A stretch of DNA of 64,000 nt from Sabellastarte sp. h YS-2021 (taxonomy: Eukaryota; Annelida; Polychaeta; Sabellida; Sabellidae). Below are positions 12,140-23,989 of the stretch, piece by piece (the first letter of the stretch is position 1; every line of letters begins with the position of its first letter). The translations under genes were made by a program, and so were the position numbers. Below the pieces are notes generated by a model. That model was not told where the DNA came from. It ran no database searches and saw only the letters and a program-made list of their open reading frames with translations. The stretch is from positions 51,217,293 through 51,281,292 of the forward strand of contig OZ024927.1 in assembly GCA_964017235.1 (NCBI GenBank), given 5' to 3'.

Positions 12140-13333
12140 TCAAGAGAGCACCCCAACCCTAAGGGAAGCTTCTGTGAAAGGAGAGAGACTGAGCTCCTTC
12201 CAAAGGAGTGGTGAGTTCTCCTTCAAAATTGAACTATTGGTCCACCAGTGAAGATGATCCCTGAACCAAAGACCCAAGAAATGGGATATCCAGAGACTGA
12301 AGATATCAGCAGTGTTTCCAGATACCATTGGAATGACTTCCTGTGCAGATAACCCAATGGTATAATCTTCTCCATTGAAAACATGCTTTACAAAGTGACA
12401 TGAGCTTCCCTGGAGATAAGTGAGAAGCTTACAACATGGTAACTGTCTTTCCAAGAAGACAATAGATTTCCTTTGAGTTGGGAAGACTAGACCTACCCTG
12501 AGGTCGAATTGTAACCATAACTTCGATTAATGGAGTTGGAAATAAATCTAATTTTAGAAATTTGTGATCCAACCCAGGCTCTCGACAAGATGCACCCCCA
12601 GTGGGTGTATCCCTGGCATTGCTGTTTTGAATTTGTTGTCATTAGCCAACCGTCTATATACTGGCGAATACTGATGCCTTCTGCGAGAGCCATCAACTTC
12701 AACTCTTTTGCTACCTTGGTGAACTCGAGAAAAAACTGTAGCAATGCTGAAGGGTAAGGCAGTGAACTGGTAGAATCTGTAGCCTCCAATGAAGCGAAGA
12801 GACCTTGTTAGCTGGATGAATCAGTGAATTATGTGTACTACACCCATAAATTCTAGTGACGTCAACCAGTCGCCTTCTATACACGAATGGCGAATATACT
12901 GCAACAGTTCATATTGAGTAAGGTACATGCAAAGCTTGTTTACCTGACCTTAAGTATACTGACAGTCATTTCTTCTTACTAATCCCAAGAAATAGACTGT
13001 AACTGTAAACTTCCAGCGATGTGACTGGTGATATCGCCCTTTTGTCGATCATTTCATAAACAGCTTTTATCAAAACTGCTGTTTCTCCTATTCTCCTTTC
13101 CCAAGACTTGTATAGTACCAAAACTGGGCAAAGGTTCCTTGAAACCACAGGAAGCCAGCTATCATCCCTGCTTCCATAGGGCCTGTATAAGTAAGATCCA
13201 CTCCCCTTTTAACTAGCTGAGGAGTAGGAGGCACTTGTAACTCTATTTCCAGGGTAACTGTCATGATAGGGACAAAAAGATCTGCTCTGAGGCCTGGTGT
13301 CCCTTTATTAGTCCAGACTAGGAGCATGCTCAC
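12140..13333 (-). pseudogene. DIRS-A RT and RNase H remains
   Basis: The minus strand at 12493-12789 still reads through the RT core region with a Gln-Tyr-Ile-Asp-Gly-Trp box, equivalent to the Tyr-Leu-Asp-Asp-Trp motif C of the other copies. At 12140-12454 the His-Trp-Trp and Thr-(Asp/Glu)-Ala-Ser surroundings of the RNase H start can be followed. 13088-13333 resembles the sequence just upstream of RT in D. It is heavily decayed. Confidence 0.55.
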
Positions 13334-14809
13334 TCCTAAACTTACTCATCATCCTTATTTTCATGAAAACTACATGAAAATCCTCTGAACATCTGACATG
13401 TCCAGCAGGAGAACCACATTAACAGACACAAATGCATTGTATGTTTTCTAAAGGCATTCTAAGATACATCCCTTCTGTTGAGTCACATGTTGTTAGACAT
13501 GGTGAAACTCCAACAACAAGATTAGAACACAAAAACTAGCCCACTGTGGACTGGAAATGCAACACACTGCACACTGTCCAAAGGCATTATAAGTCTACAA
13601 CACCTCATGCTGATCCCTTAGATCCCTTAAATTAGACCTGAACAGAAAAAGTGAGACCATACATTTTTGGTCTCTACTAAGGTCTTCAACAAGGGAACTT
13701 GTTCCTAAAGTGTCTGAAAGTGAACTTCCTGTAGACCTCCTGCAACCAAGGATCTGCCCAGGAAAGTGATTTAAGTAGGGAAGTCCAATGAAAAACTTCT
13801 TCCTGGATAACTGCTCTTTACAACACCAGAGGCTTCAAAACGCCCTGAAAACCCCAAGTAAAGGCCACATTTAATGCTGTCTGTTCACCCAAGGAATGTG
13901 GAAATTCCATGTTGTAGGTAAATGTGACAAAACGAGGGAGCATTCACACTGCCTGTGACTATCATATCAATGACTAGCCACTTAATAATAGTCAGCAAAA
14001 CTCTGAAAAAGAAGGACTAGGTGTTGTATTCCTGACAACCCGAATCTAAACCTTTTGAGAGGTATAGAAACCCGATTGTACTGCTAAAATGTTCAAACAT
14101 TGAATCAAATGTCTTGCTTGTAGATGCCTTGCTTGTAGATATGAATGACACTCCCGTCATCTGACAACCAGAATCTAAACCTTTTTGGAGGAATAGAAAA
14201 CTCGATTGTCTTTTGAATGACGTCATGCAGGTATTTCCTCCACTGAATGTTCAGATTGGACCTCGAACGGAAGAATTTCCCGAAGAGGTAGTCTTTCCTG
14301 CATTCAAAACTTCTGCACGATGCAGTGTCCACGGCAACGAAAATGGCCGCCTCCAAGGGAGATTCCTTCTACTGACCCGTCGACAATCTATTCGACTGGG
14401 ATGAAAAATATGATCAAAAATTGCTTTCAACGTGAACAGTAATAACGGCCACTCGAATTGTCATTCTCATCCAAGATGGCGTCGTCCAGCTCGCTTCTGT
14501 TATTGAAGAGTACATTCTTTGTATATATGTATGCTGCAAAATTATAGCTTCCATCGTCCAGCAAACTGAACCAAACGACTGGCAAGCTGTATAATAATAT
14601 TATTGTTGCATCAGGACCTTCTTTATGAAGATTATTTCCTCGAGGTTGAAGACGATTGAACTTTCGATGTCGCCATCCAAAAGTCCTTTATTGCATAATA
14701 TAATGCATACCGAAGATCTAATAAATGTATTAACAGTAAATCTCAAAAAATAAATAAAACCTTGACAAAAACTTCTACTAATTTCCAAAGATGTCCATAC
14801 TGATGATGG

Positions 14810-14985
14810 CCAACAAAAATAATGAGGTTAACAATGTAGTCATGTGACCTCGTTGGCGCGAGGACGGACTACTGTAACCCAATGGCTTGGTTAAGGTTGT
14901 TAGTAAACCTTAAAATCGCATCTCTGCATTGGCCATTGGGTTGGATGGCTCCAACAAATAGCTACTGTCAGGAAATGGTAAGGGT
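14810..14985 (-). repeat. DIRS-A 5' inverted terminal repeat
   Basis: Inverted partner of 6482-6663. The element's outer end, about ATTTCGCTATA, follows at 14986-14997 and is duplicated in the ICR at 9791-9806. Confidence 0.85.
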
Positions 14986-14997
14986 ATTTCGCTATAA

Positions 14998-15247
14998 CAT
15001 GTACTGTCATTATGTATGTATGAAATAGAAAAAAATGTTTCCTCTTACACTACTTCAAACTTGTAAGCCTTGCTTTTTTCCCTTAGTTTATCATTGTGAA
15101 AGTATCTATAATATGCTGAAACATAAAGAAAAATATAGTTTTCCCATATAGAGGGAAAATCTGTCAAAATCACTCTATCTCTTACGGTTTTTGAGATAAA
15201 TATCATTTTCAATTTCTGCAAAAAAATCAAGATTTTGGCTGAAATTT
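14998..15247 (+). repeat. left half of a type P monomer region, interrupted by DIRS-B
   Basis: About 15170-15247 reads AAATCACTCTATCTCTTACG, then a GAGATAAATATCATTTT-type phrase and AATCAAGATTTTGGCTGAAA. This continues in register at 20764 beyond DIRS-B, so B was inserted into this repeat. 14998-15170 has no other recognisable content. Confidence 0.65.
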
Positions 15248-15500
15248 GAAAATTTAATTACTTAAATGTAGCTTTTATAAGCTACAAGCTTACCATGTGG
15301 AACTGAATGCTTTTCTCGGGAGGCCGCAGGCATCCGGCCAACATCCAAGAAAAATAGACGTTTAGTAATGACCAGATCCCCGTGCTGACAGTGTACCATA
15401 ACAGTGTAATCTCGCGTCTAACCCTTCTTCTCTCGTTGTAAATTTAGCCCATACCCCCTCAGCTGGAATACAGCGTTGAGGCAGGGTGGGACTCTCTTCA

Positions 15501-15594
15501 GTTCCACATGGTAAGCTTGTAGCTTATAAAAGCTACATTTAAGTATTAAAATTTTCAATTTTACTGCGCTACAATAGCTTTCCATGTGGAACTG
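15501..15594. repeat. DIRS-B internal complementary region
   Basis: It contains an inverted copy of the 3' terminus (GTTCCACATGGTAAGCTTG through AAAGCTACATTTAAGT) fused at TTTTCAATTTTACTGCGC to a copy of the 5' terminus ending TTTCCATGTGGAACTG. In DIRS-1 such a region templates joining of the element ends. Confidence 0.8.
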
Positions 15595-15883
15595 AATGTT
15601 GAATCCAACCGTACGGTGGAGGCATTACAGCTGAGACTGGAATAATAGTGAATTTTTCTTGGATTTGAATTAATAAATAAATAAAATGAATATTTGAAAA
15701 ACCAGTCTGAGTCCTGCTTACAGAGCCCCAATTCTAAAAATCGGACCTGTAAGAAGCCAAACCAGAAGATTAATAAATGACAGTACAGATACTGTCAGGA
15801 TGTTTTTATTGAAGGGTTAAGTGCAGCTGTGCTCACTTATGCGAGTATAGCCCCGAAGGGTATGACTGTAATGAACACCAGCC

Positions 15884-17119
15884 CTAAGCTTGAATCTCAT
15901 TGACTTGAAAAGCTAAATATGAGATTATGGTACACTGAAAAGACTTAATACATGAAACAGTTAAATACAGAAATAATAGATAAGAGACCTTACCATAACA
16001 TCCCCCTTCTTTTCTTTCCAAGGATGAGCAGTCTGAGGGGAAGTGTCTAGGGCTTGTTGTGCCGCCACTACTGGTCCCAGATACATATTGTTGTCGTTGT
16101 CTGACCAAGTAAGGTCTTTTAGGTAAAAATTTGTAAATGTGTTGTGAGCTTTCCAGTGACAGGCTTGCATGATTTGGTCCACCGATACCCAACCGTAAAA
16201 GGCCTTAGAGGCCGCAAAGGCCCTAATGTCATGCGCTTTTACTTGGACCGGGTCCAAGGCTTTTTGATCAGCTTGTTTATAACAAAGTAGGATAGTTTGT
16301 TTTAGCGAAGAAGAGAGTGTAGCGGGTCTGATGTCTGAGGTATGTCCTTTCTTAAAGGAGATAAAAAGCAGGGATCAAGACCCTCTTAGGTCTTTGGTTT
16401 GATCCAAATAGTACCTCAGGGCCCGTATCGGACACAGGGTCCTGTTTTCTTTGAATTGTCTATCTATACAGGTAGTTAGGGCAGGAATAGTCACCGGAGA
16501 CACACTCTGAGAACCTTCTCTTGCTAGTTGGTTTTTGGCTATAAAATCTGAAGAGGGGAACAAAGCAACCTTTTCCCATTGACCTAGATTCGATACTTTG
16601 TTTGCAACCCAGGCATGAATTTCGCTGCAGCACTTGCCGGAGGCAAAGCTAGCAAGAAAGCAGTTCTGAGGGTAAGATGTTTGAGGGCTGTGTCTTTCAT
16701 AGGCTCAAAGGGTGCTTTTGTGAGCTCATTGAGAACAGAAAGGTTCCAAGATTCCTGGAACTTTGGGGACGATCCCTGTGAAAACTGGAGAGCAACCTGT
16801 GAAGGTCTGAACTTTGGGAGATATGGAGCCCTGCTGGGCCCAAGGTGTCAACAATGGCCGTCCTATAACCATCAATTGTCGAAGGGCGCCTGTGTAGGTC
16901 TTGGTGCTGGTACATGAAGAAGTCTGAGACTTGCTTTACAGAGAGAGTGGATAAATCCACCGAATTTTCGCTGCACCATTTCTCAAATAGGGCCCACTTT
17001 GACTTGTAGATGGTCCTTGTTGATGACCTCTGAGGGGCAGCAATTGTCTCTGCCACCTCCTCAGAAAAGGCTTGTTCCTCAGAAAAGGTTGAGATGTTGT
17101 GGATTGCTGTGAAACACAT
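15884..17119 (-). pseudogene. DIRS-B tyrosine recombinase remains
   Basis: 16697-17119 encodes the N-terminal helical DNA-binding region (…STRTIYKSKWALFEKWC…). 15961-16257 encodes the C-terminal catalytic part, with His-Asp-Ile-Arg, a Cys-His-Trp and the Phe-Tyr nucleophile box (NFYLKDL). 16375-16563 covers the intervening segment. The enzyme would have resolved and integrated circular cDNA without a DDE integrase. Several breaks are present. Confidence 0.8.
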
Positions 17120-18620
17120 AGTTGAGGGACTGTTTGAGAAGAGTTCTTGACAATGGTAGTTGAAGTGGGATCTCTGTTGAGAGCTGCACTAGGTCCCAAA
17201 ACCAGGGCATCCCTGGCCAGCCTGGGGCTATCACAATGATCAGGCAACTGGATTGCCTGATTTTTTGGATCACCTTGTGAAGGAGAGCCGTGGGAGGGTA
17301 AGCATAAGCAGTGAGACCAGGCCAGTTTATGTTCAAAGCATCCATGTCCCAAGCATTTTGGTCTGGGACTGCAGATACGTACAGTGGAACTTTGTGGTTC
17401 AGACGAGTGGCAAATATATCTACATGAGGAGTGAACCACTTGTGACAGATCTGTTTGAACACCTGCGGATGCAGTGACCATTCTGTTGACTGGACTTGGT
17501 TCGACCTGGACAGAAGGTCAGCCATCACATTCAGACATCCTGGAATGTGTCTGGCTTTTAAGGTTATCTGGTAGTGATGGCACCAGGTCATGATCTTCCA
17601 CAGGAGAGCGCACATCTCCACCGAGTGAGTTCCTTCTTGTTTGTTTATGTAGGCTACTACTGTTGCGTTGTCCGTAGCAACCAACACTGTTTGGTTTTGA
17701 CACTGGTCATTGAACCTTTGAAGGACCAGAGAAACCGCCTTCAGCTCTAGAACATTTATGTGTAGCCTTTTTTCCCTGTCTGACCAGACCCTTTGTAGAG
17801 GCTTGCTCTAAGTGAGCGCCCTAGCCTTCATTTGAGGCGTCTGTAAAGAGTTGGATACTGTGGTCTTTGGGATGAAGGTCTGCACCTTTCATTACATTTG
17901 TGGGATTCTGCCATCACTCTAGGTGTGCTGAAAAGGTTTCTGTCCAAGGAAGGAGGGTGTCCAATGACTGAGGAAATCCCGAGTGCTCCTTGAGGTGAAA
18001 CTGAAAGGGCCTCATGTGAAGGTGTCCCTCTGGGATCATTTTCTCCATTGAGGCAAGCAACCCAATTAGTGACATCAAACATCTTTTGAGTCGTAGGATC
18101 AAATTCTGAAGTTTGAGCCATCTCTCATCTGGGTTTTACAAGGACCGAATATAGATGGTATTCATAGCCCACAAATGAAAACACTTAAGTAGGTTTCAGT
18201 TTGGATTTTTCCTGATTTATTATCCACCCTAATGACTGGGTCAGATCTACCACTGTCTGAGTGTTCACTTGTGCTTCTTCCTGAGACTGGGCTCTGATAA
18301 GCCAGTCGTCCAGGTACTGGTGAAGTCTGATACCCTTTGTCAGGGCCATCAGCTTCACTTCTTTTACAATCATTGTCAAGTGAGGGGCCGTGGCTAGCCC
18401 AAAGGGAAGGAAGGTGAACTGGAACACCTGTGACTTGTGGCAAAACCTTGAGTTTGGGTGGATGGGGATGTGAAGGTAGGCATCTGATAGGTCTATCGAC
18501 GACACCCATTCCCCTGGAATCAGTGAGGCCCTGATGTACTCTAGTGTTTCCATTTTGAACCTTTCTACATGTAGGAAGGTGTGGAGCCTGCTTAGGTCTA
18601 TTTCCGGCCTCTACCTTTGG
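17079..18620 (-). pseudogene. DIRS-B RT, RNase H and methyltransferase-like remains
   Basis: The RT core at 18185-18553 shows Ser-Ile-Asp-Leu-Ser-Asp-Ala-Tyr (motif A) and Tyr-Leu-Asp-Asp-Trp (motif C). 17079-17687 covers the end of RNase H (VATDNATVVAYINK) followed by the DIRS-typical region DIFATRLNHKVPLYVSA through IVIAPGWPGMPWF, usually assigned to a Dam-like methyltransferase. A long alternative frame is open over the RT (18162-18509). The copy is broken in a few places. Confidence 0.8.
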
Positions 18621-18882
18621 TGAGGCTTAGGTACAAGAAAAAAGGGCGACTGTAAAACTCAAGCGATTTTACACTTTCCTTACATTTATTGCGTTCCTTG
18701 ACAGAAGAGACTAGATACAAGCGGCCAGAGCTTGGTCTTTTTGAAGGGCCTTGTAACCTGATCGAATCAGGGGAGCTCTGACTAAATTTGGTTTTGAGAT
18801 GAATGGAAGAATGTAACCATTGGTGATAATGTTTAACATTTGTTTGTTAGTCAGTCTCTTCTGAAAGAACAGAGGCGACCTC

Positions 18883-20782
18883 CTACTGGTGGACTGAGGG
18901 AGGCTTGTAAGGAGTCATTGGGGGGGGAGGGGTTTCCACGCCCTCGTCCCCTTGAGTGGGGTAGAAAATGACCTCTGAAGCCTCTGTTGTTCTATTTCCC
19001 CCTACCTGAGGAAAATGATTGATTACTGCTTTGGGAGGAATTGCCCCCATAGTGGCGTTTCCTGTACAATCCTCTTTCTTATTGTGGTGGGGACCATGAA
19101 AGGGCTTGTTTTGATAGGGTCCAAAACCCTGACAATCTTTAGGGGTGACTTTTTTAAGGAGGAAGTCTTCTCCATCCTTGGCTGACGGTGACCTGAACAG
19201 AGGAGAAGGCCAAAAAGGTGAGTTCCTCAGTTCTTGACGTCTAGAGTCCCCTAGATGTTGTTGAAGGAGGGTCATCTCGGCCTCGCATCTTAGCAGGCCA
19301 GTGTTGCCCATGGTATATAGCTCTCTCTGGAGTATATGGGCTACAGATTTCCTGAGGCAGGCTAAGGCTCTCTGCTGAAAAAGGATTCTCTTATTCATAA
19401 TCTCAAAATAGTCATAGGCATTTTCATAGCCACACCTGACAGCTCTTTCAGGATCAGCACCCTTCTGAACCTGCCTTTTAACCCTCTTAAAAGTAGCCTT
19501 GATACTGTGCTGACACTTCTCCATAACAGTGTTACAAGAAAAGGCAGTCTAGGGCAAAGTAGCTGTGAAATTGATGGTAGAGAGATACTGTCTAGCTTGG
19601 TGTTCAAGTTCCTTGAGAACTTGTAGGGGAACCTTGCCCCAGAGGGCTTAGGAGAAATACAGATCTTGGCAAAATCTGTATTGAGCTCCTGAAGTTTGTC
19701 TTCAAAACAAGGTTGTCCCACCTTGTAGTATTTGGCTGTTCAAGCCATATTGTGAAGGGAGGTCAGACATATCTACCTCCCTGTAGAAAACTGGGTCTGT
19801 GCTATCCTGTAGATGTTCAGGCTCAGAAGAAGCATTTCGTTGAGGTTTAGTCGACTTTTTGATAGGGACAGAGGACTGATCTTCCTCTGAAGAAGACGAC
19901 TGAGAATAGTACTTTGCCCGAACCTTGTGCTTTTTTGTTGTCCAAGTGCTTTTTTGCTTTGGAACACACCCTTTTAGGTTGCTCCGACTGGTCCTCGAAA
20001 TGAGGATCCGAGTGGTGGTCGGATTCAAGGTCCGAGTGTTTGGAAGCATGGTCGGACTGGACACTTTGAGTGAACTTTGGAGGAAGTGGAGGACTATGTA
20101 CATCTGTGTCCATTAGTTGACCATCCAAGTGAACAGATGCCCGAGGGGTCGGGTCTGGTTGTTTACTTGGTCCAGCTTTTGATAAAGACGTGGAGGTGGT
20201 TTGATCTACCTCTGCCTTGGAGGGTACATTAGTTGACCATCCAAGTGAACAGATGCCCGAGGGGTCGGGTCTGGTTGTTTACTTGGTCCAGCTTTTGATA
20301 AAGACGTGGAGGTGGTTTTATCTACCTCTGCCTCGGAGGATTTTTCATTGAATGCATTTCATATCAGAGAGACTTCATAGCCTCCAGCATGGATGCTTGG
20401 AAACCCCCATTTGTTGCTGGAGTTGGATGTTAAATTGATTACGCAGGGATTTTTCTAGTCTACTCTCTATTTTATTCTGCAAGGCAGTACCTGGGGTGGG
20501 TGGGACAGTTTGAGGAGTCTTCAAAGATGAAGATTCGAAACATAGGGGTTGGGGATGTTGAGGTGAAGAAAATAAATTATCAGCACTCAGCAGCACCCCC
20601 AAGGTCTGCTTGAGAGCCAGAAAACACCTCCCCGTCATGACCCGATAAGTCCAGATCATCATGCTTACTAGTATTGCAAGGATCCGATGCCTTTTGTTTC
20701 CTGACATACCAACGTCTGAGAAAGCAGTCAGTTCCACATGGTAAGCTATTGTAGCGCAATAATAGACACTTTTCAGAGGCAC
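18883..20782 (-). pseudogene. DIRS-B Gag-like remains
   Basis: 18883-19524 encodes a helical basic segment with NTGLLRCEAEMTLLQQHLGD, closely matched in D (35271-35891), followed by a Gly/His/Pro-rich tail. 19395-20128 and 20375-20782 are upstream segments rich in Ser, Asp, Lys and Pro. The predicted role is nucleic-acid binding or capsid-like assembly, inferred from position upstream of RT. It is broken in several places. Confidence 0.7.
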
Positions 20783-21030
20783 TAAACTTTAGGTGTCTTG
20801 TACCCAACAAGTCCAAAATTTGCTTGAAATCACTCTATCTCTGATGGTTTCCAAGATGAACGACATCTTTGATTTCCGCTAAAATTCAAGATGGTGGGCG
20901 AATTTCAGGATATCTGAAATTTTAAAGAGGCACTAAACCTAAGGTCTTTTATACTAAAAGGGTCCAAAAAAATTTTGAAATCACTTTATCTCTAACGCTT
21001 CTCAAGATAAATGACATTTTACATTAGCGG
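20764..21030 (+). repeat. type P monomers, right of DIRS-B
   Basis: About one and a half units of roughly 157 bases are present. GAGGCACTAAAC occurs at about 20776 and 20933, and GAAATCACT(C/T)TATCTCT at about 20829 and 20980. AATTCAAGATGGTGGGCGAA links them to the P monomers elsewhere in the window. This is the right half of the repeat hit by DIRS-B. Confidence 0.75.
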
Positions 21031-21646
21031 AATGGACATATTTCTTGTTAACAGTATGATAGTACTCACAGTGTGAGATTTTTTTAAGAGAAATAACTTG
21101 GAATAAATGTTTGTTGTACAAAGAATTTTTAAATATTACATAAACTATAAAGCTGCAAAAACCGAGTCTTTAAACTGTATTGATATAATAACAGTTCTTT
21201 CACAAACTTACCGAAACAAAAACAACAAGTAAACTTTAGAATGGTTCAAAACTGTGTGAGTTGAATACAACACAAACAGGATTATGAGACAAGAGTGTAA
21301 ACATACAATTCTCTTTCTAACCAACTTTTATAGGGTTTATCCTCCAATAAGCAACATGGTGATCCTCGATTTCTAAATTTTTTGTTTGATTTCCTATTTA
21401 ATAACTACATTACCATTGAAGCTTTACATTGGAATCACACCTGGCTTACACACAAAAAGGATAGAAATTATGAGTTAAAAGTTGAAGTTTTTATATGCAA
21501 TGGTGCTCATTAATTAGGACAAACAAATATTTTAAAAAATTATGGCACCCATGGTACACATGGTTTTGTTTTGTTTTCTGGTTTTTTTCAATAAATCCAT
21601 CCACAAATAAGGGAGTTTGTTAAATTACAAATTAAAAAAGATGCAT
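21031..21646. other. AT-rich non-coding DNA between DIRS-B and DIRS-C
   Basis: No gene, RNA or repeat structure is visible here. Confidence 0.5.
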
Positions 21647-21689
21647 GCAAATAAATTTGAAAATTAATTTAGTAAATTAGTTAATAGCT

Positions 21690-21870
21690 TACCCAATGGA
21701 CATATGCTATACCGGTTGGCGTGACCAGTGCCGCCAAACAACAGAAAAAGCTGTCCTGTGTTTCCACCGGCAGGACTGGTCACGGAATGTATATTCGCTG
21801 GGTGGCACATCATACTTGCTTCCTGTCTAGGCAGTCTGACGATATCGCGTCTTTTTCATTGTCTAAACCT
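21690..21870 (+). repeat. DIRS-C 3' inverted terminal repeat
   Basis: Inverted match to 27735-27925. It contains CTATACCGGTTGGCGTGACC near 21708 and CTTCCTGTCTAGGCAGTCTG near 21821. Confidence 0.85.
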
Positions 21871-21920
21871 ATTTAGACCCCTTGTAAGCTGATAGCGGGG
21901 TCAGTTGGGAGGGCCTTTCC

Positions 21921-21985
21921 TGTCCATTGGGTAAGGTAAATTTGCAATTTTATTGCGTTAATACTTCTTACCCAATGGATATATG
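21921..21985. repeat. DIRS-C internal complementary region
   Basis: TGTCCATTGGGTAAGGTAAA, a terminus copy, joins AATTTTATTGCGTTAATAC and TTACCCAATGGATATATG, a copy of the other terminus. Confidence 0.75.
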
Positions 21986-22229
21986 AATCGATATAACTGA
22001 AACTATAACTAAACTCAAATTTTAAAGGTTAAATGACCCCCAAACGGAATGCGGTATACCGGTTTACCGTTCACACCACTACGACGTTGCCACCCCTTTT
22101 TAAACATACCTGTGGACGATAGGTATGAGTCCAGTCCCAGAGGGAAAATAAACCTAACGAAGGAAGCATGTCAGTTTTTTTTATGTATACTATATACAAA
22201 TTATATACAATATGTACAGAACTCCTCAT

Positions 22230-23960
22230 TCCTGGGGTTATTGGTGGATTTGCTGAGCAGCCACCACTTGCCCCAAATGGAAACCTCTGAATCAGCCCAA
22301 GCCACATCCTTCAAATAGAACTGTGTGAAGGTGTTGTGTGACTTCCAATGGTAGGCTGATAAGATTTGTTCTAAGGAAATTCCTAAGTGGAAGGCCTTAC
22401 AAGCAGCTATGGTGAGGGCTTACTGATCAGATAGCTTATAACATAGGATCACAGTCTGCTTGATCCATGAGGAGATAGTGGCAGGTGAGATATCTTTGTC
22501 GAAACCTTTCTTAAAGGAAACAAAGACCAACTCCTTGTTCTGCCTGAGGTCTGAGATCCTGTCCAAGTAGTAACGCAATGCTCTGACTGGACGTAAGGAC
22601 CTGTCACCTTTGAGTGACTTATCCAGAGTTGGGGCGAGGGCCGGGATTACCACCGAGGCCACATTGTCTGGACCCTCTGTAGACCCCAGTTACACATCTT
22701 CGGATGGTCTGCCAGATCTCGCCAGGTTTCCTAATATAGGAAATGTTGAGTGATTTACGGATCATATTTTGTGTCCATACGGTCATCCGTAACCTTTTGA
22801 GATCCGTAGTGGCATACTAAGGTCCATAGTGACATGCCAAGGATCAGATAAGATCCCTATAGTGTTATGGAAAAATCAAAACTGTTGGATTTTTCCGTAA
22901 AGTCCGTACGGACCTTAGTATCCATAGCTCTTCTGTATCTCATCCATAGTTCATCTGTGAGTGTCCTTATTGTTTCTAAACCCATCCTGGATGTCCTTGT
23001 GGTATCCCTTTCATCCTTGACACTTCCGTGCCAACAAATATCCCCCAAAACATTGTCGGATCTAACCGGATCTGCTAAGTAACAGCTACAGACTGACACG
23101 GAAAAGATTATAAAAAAGTCAGAAGAACAATCCTTGGTGCGGTCATTTCATCCGCAAACCTGACCGCTGTGGTCAGTGGCAGTCCGTAGCAGATCCATGG
23201 CAGTTCCGTAAATGTTTTACATGACCCACCCTCATCCCTTGTCAGTTACCATATATGGAACTGTTGCATATATCTGTGAGGGATCCTTGGATGTGTAACT
23301 GGCCTCTTAGCCAGCTGGTTCTTGGAAAGAAAGCTGGGTGAAGGGTAAAGAGATACCATGGATCAGTCTGACTGGTGTCTGTCATGTTCTTACTTAACCA
23401 AGCATGGATCTCACTCCTGTGTTTGCCTGAACCCAAAGTCAAGAGGAAGACAAAATACTTCAAAGAAGCCTCTCTAAGGGGTTCAATTAAACCTTTGTCA
23501 GCTGGTGCAGCACCAGGGAAAGGTTCCAAGAGGAGATGACCCTCTGACTCTAGGGTTTGTCTCAGTGGAAACTATTCAAGAGACAAGTGAGATTCTCATC
23601 TTTGCTGACATTGATGGGCGAGTTTCCCAGTTTGTCTGCAATGGAGGATCTGTAGCCATCAATGGTGCTTGGTTGCAACTTCCTGTCCTAGAACAGATAC
23701 AGCAGGAAGTCAGCTATGGACATTAAAGGGGCTGCCGTGAAGTCCACCTGATTACTGTGGCACTACTTTGTAGAAATGGTCCACTTTGCCTCATAGACTG
23801 ATCTGGTTGATCTTCTTTGAGGAGCCTCAATGGTGCTGCCACTGTTTCAGAGAAGCCCTGCTTCTTAATAGCTGAGGCTCTAGGAGCCAGGCATTCAGGT
23901 TTGACAGATTCCTGTGAAGGATCTGGCTGAACCAGTTGATTCGTCAGATTGGGCAGGCAC
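22230..23960 (-). pseudogene. DIRS-C tyrosine recombinase remains
   Basis: 22420-22662 and 23242-23529 correspond to the stretches either side of the CCAGTTACACATC-ended insertion at 22683-23302. The first aligns with the RALRYYLDR and FVSFKKGFDKDISPATISSW blocks of DIRS-E, and the second with the region around the first catalytic Arg. 23723-23960 carries the N-terminal segment. It is broken in several places in addition to the insertion. Confidence 0.75.
22683..23302. mobile_element. 620-base MITE inside DIRS-C recombinase region
   Basis: It has 13-base inverted termini, CCAGTTACACATC at 22686-22698 and its complement at 23290-23302. Flanks CCTCTGTAG (22674-22682) and CCTCTTAG (23303-23310) look like a diverged 8-base target duplication, which would suit a hAT-like element. 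Recombinase homology stops on one side and resumes on the other, confirming an insertion. The interior is unusually rich in TCCGTA / ATCCGTAG / TCCATAG words in both orientations. Confidence 0.75.
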
Positions 23961-23989
23961 AATGGGATCTGCCTGGACATGGCCACCAG

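Larger units (their letters stand above)
6441..14997 (-). mobile_element. DIRS-A: old DIRS-type retrotransposon, broken
   Basis: The copy is bounded by inverted repeats (about 6482-6663 and 14810-14985, roughly 180 bases). Both carry the phrase CCAACCCAATGGCC and one arm reads TTACCATTTCCTAACAG. The 3' side has the ICR typical of DIRS, containing both termini, but it is now split by the composite insertion 6721-9753. Inside, on minus, are recognisable scraps of recombinase (about 10540-11565), RNase H (about 12140-12310), RT (about 12490-12800) and upstream sequence to about 13330. Many breaks are present. It is the most decayed and probably the oldest DIRS copy here, and it is not closely related to the other five. 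Confidence 0.8.
15248..20763 (-). mobile_element. DIRS-B: DIRS-type retrotransposon, broken
   Basis: The 3' side (low coordinates) has a terminal repeat starting near 15248, with CTTACCATGTGGAACTGAAT at 15290, and an ICR at about 15501-15594 containing both termini. The 5' side ends with a short terminal stretch, TTCCACATGGTAAGCTATTG, at 20732-20751. Order on minus is Gag (20782-18883), RT (about 18600-17800), RNase H plus methyltransferase-like region (17780-17079) and recombinase (17119-15884). It belongs to the same family as D. There are roughly half a dozen breaks and a shortened 5' end, so I judge it middle-aged. It lies within a type P repeat. Confidence 0.85.
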
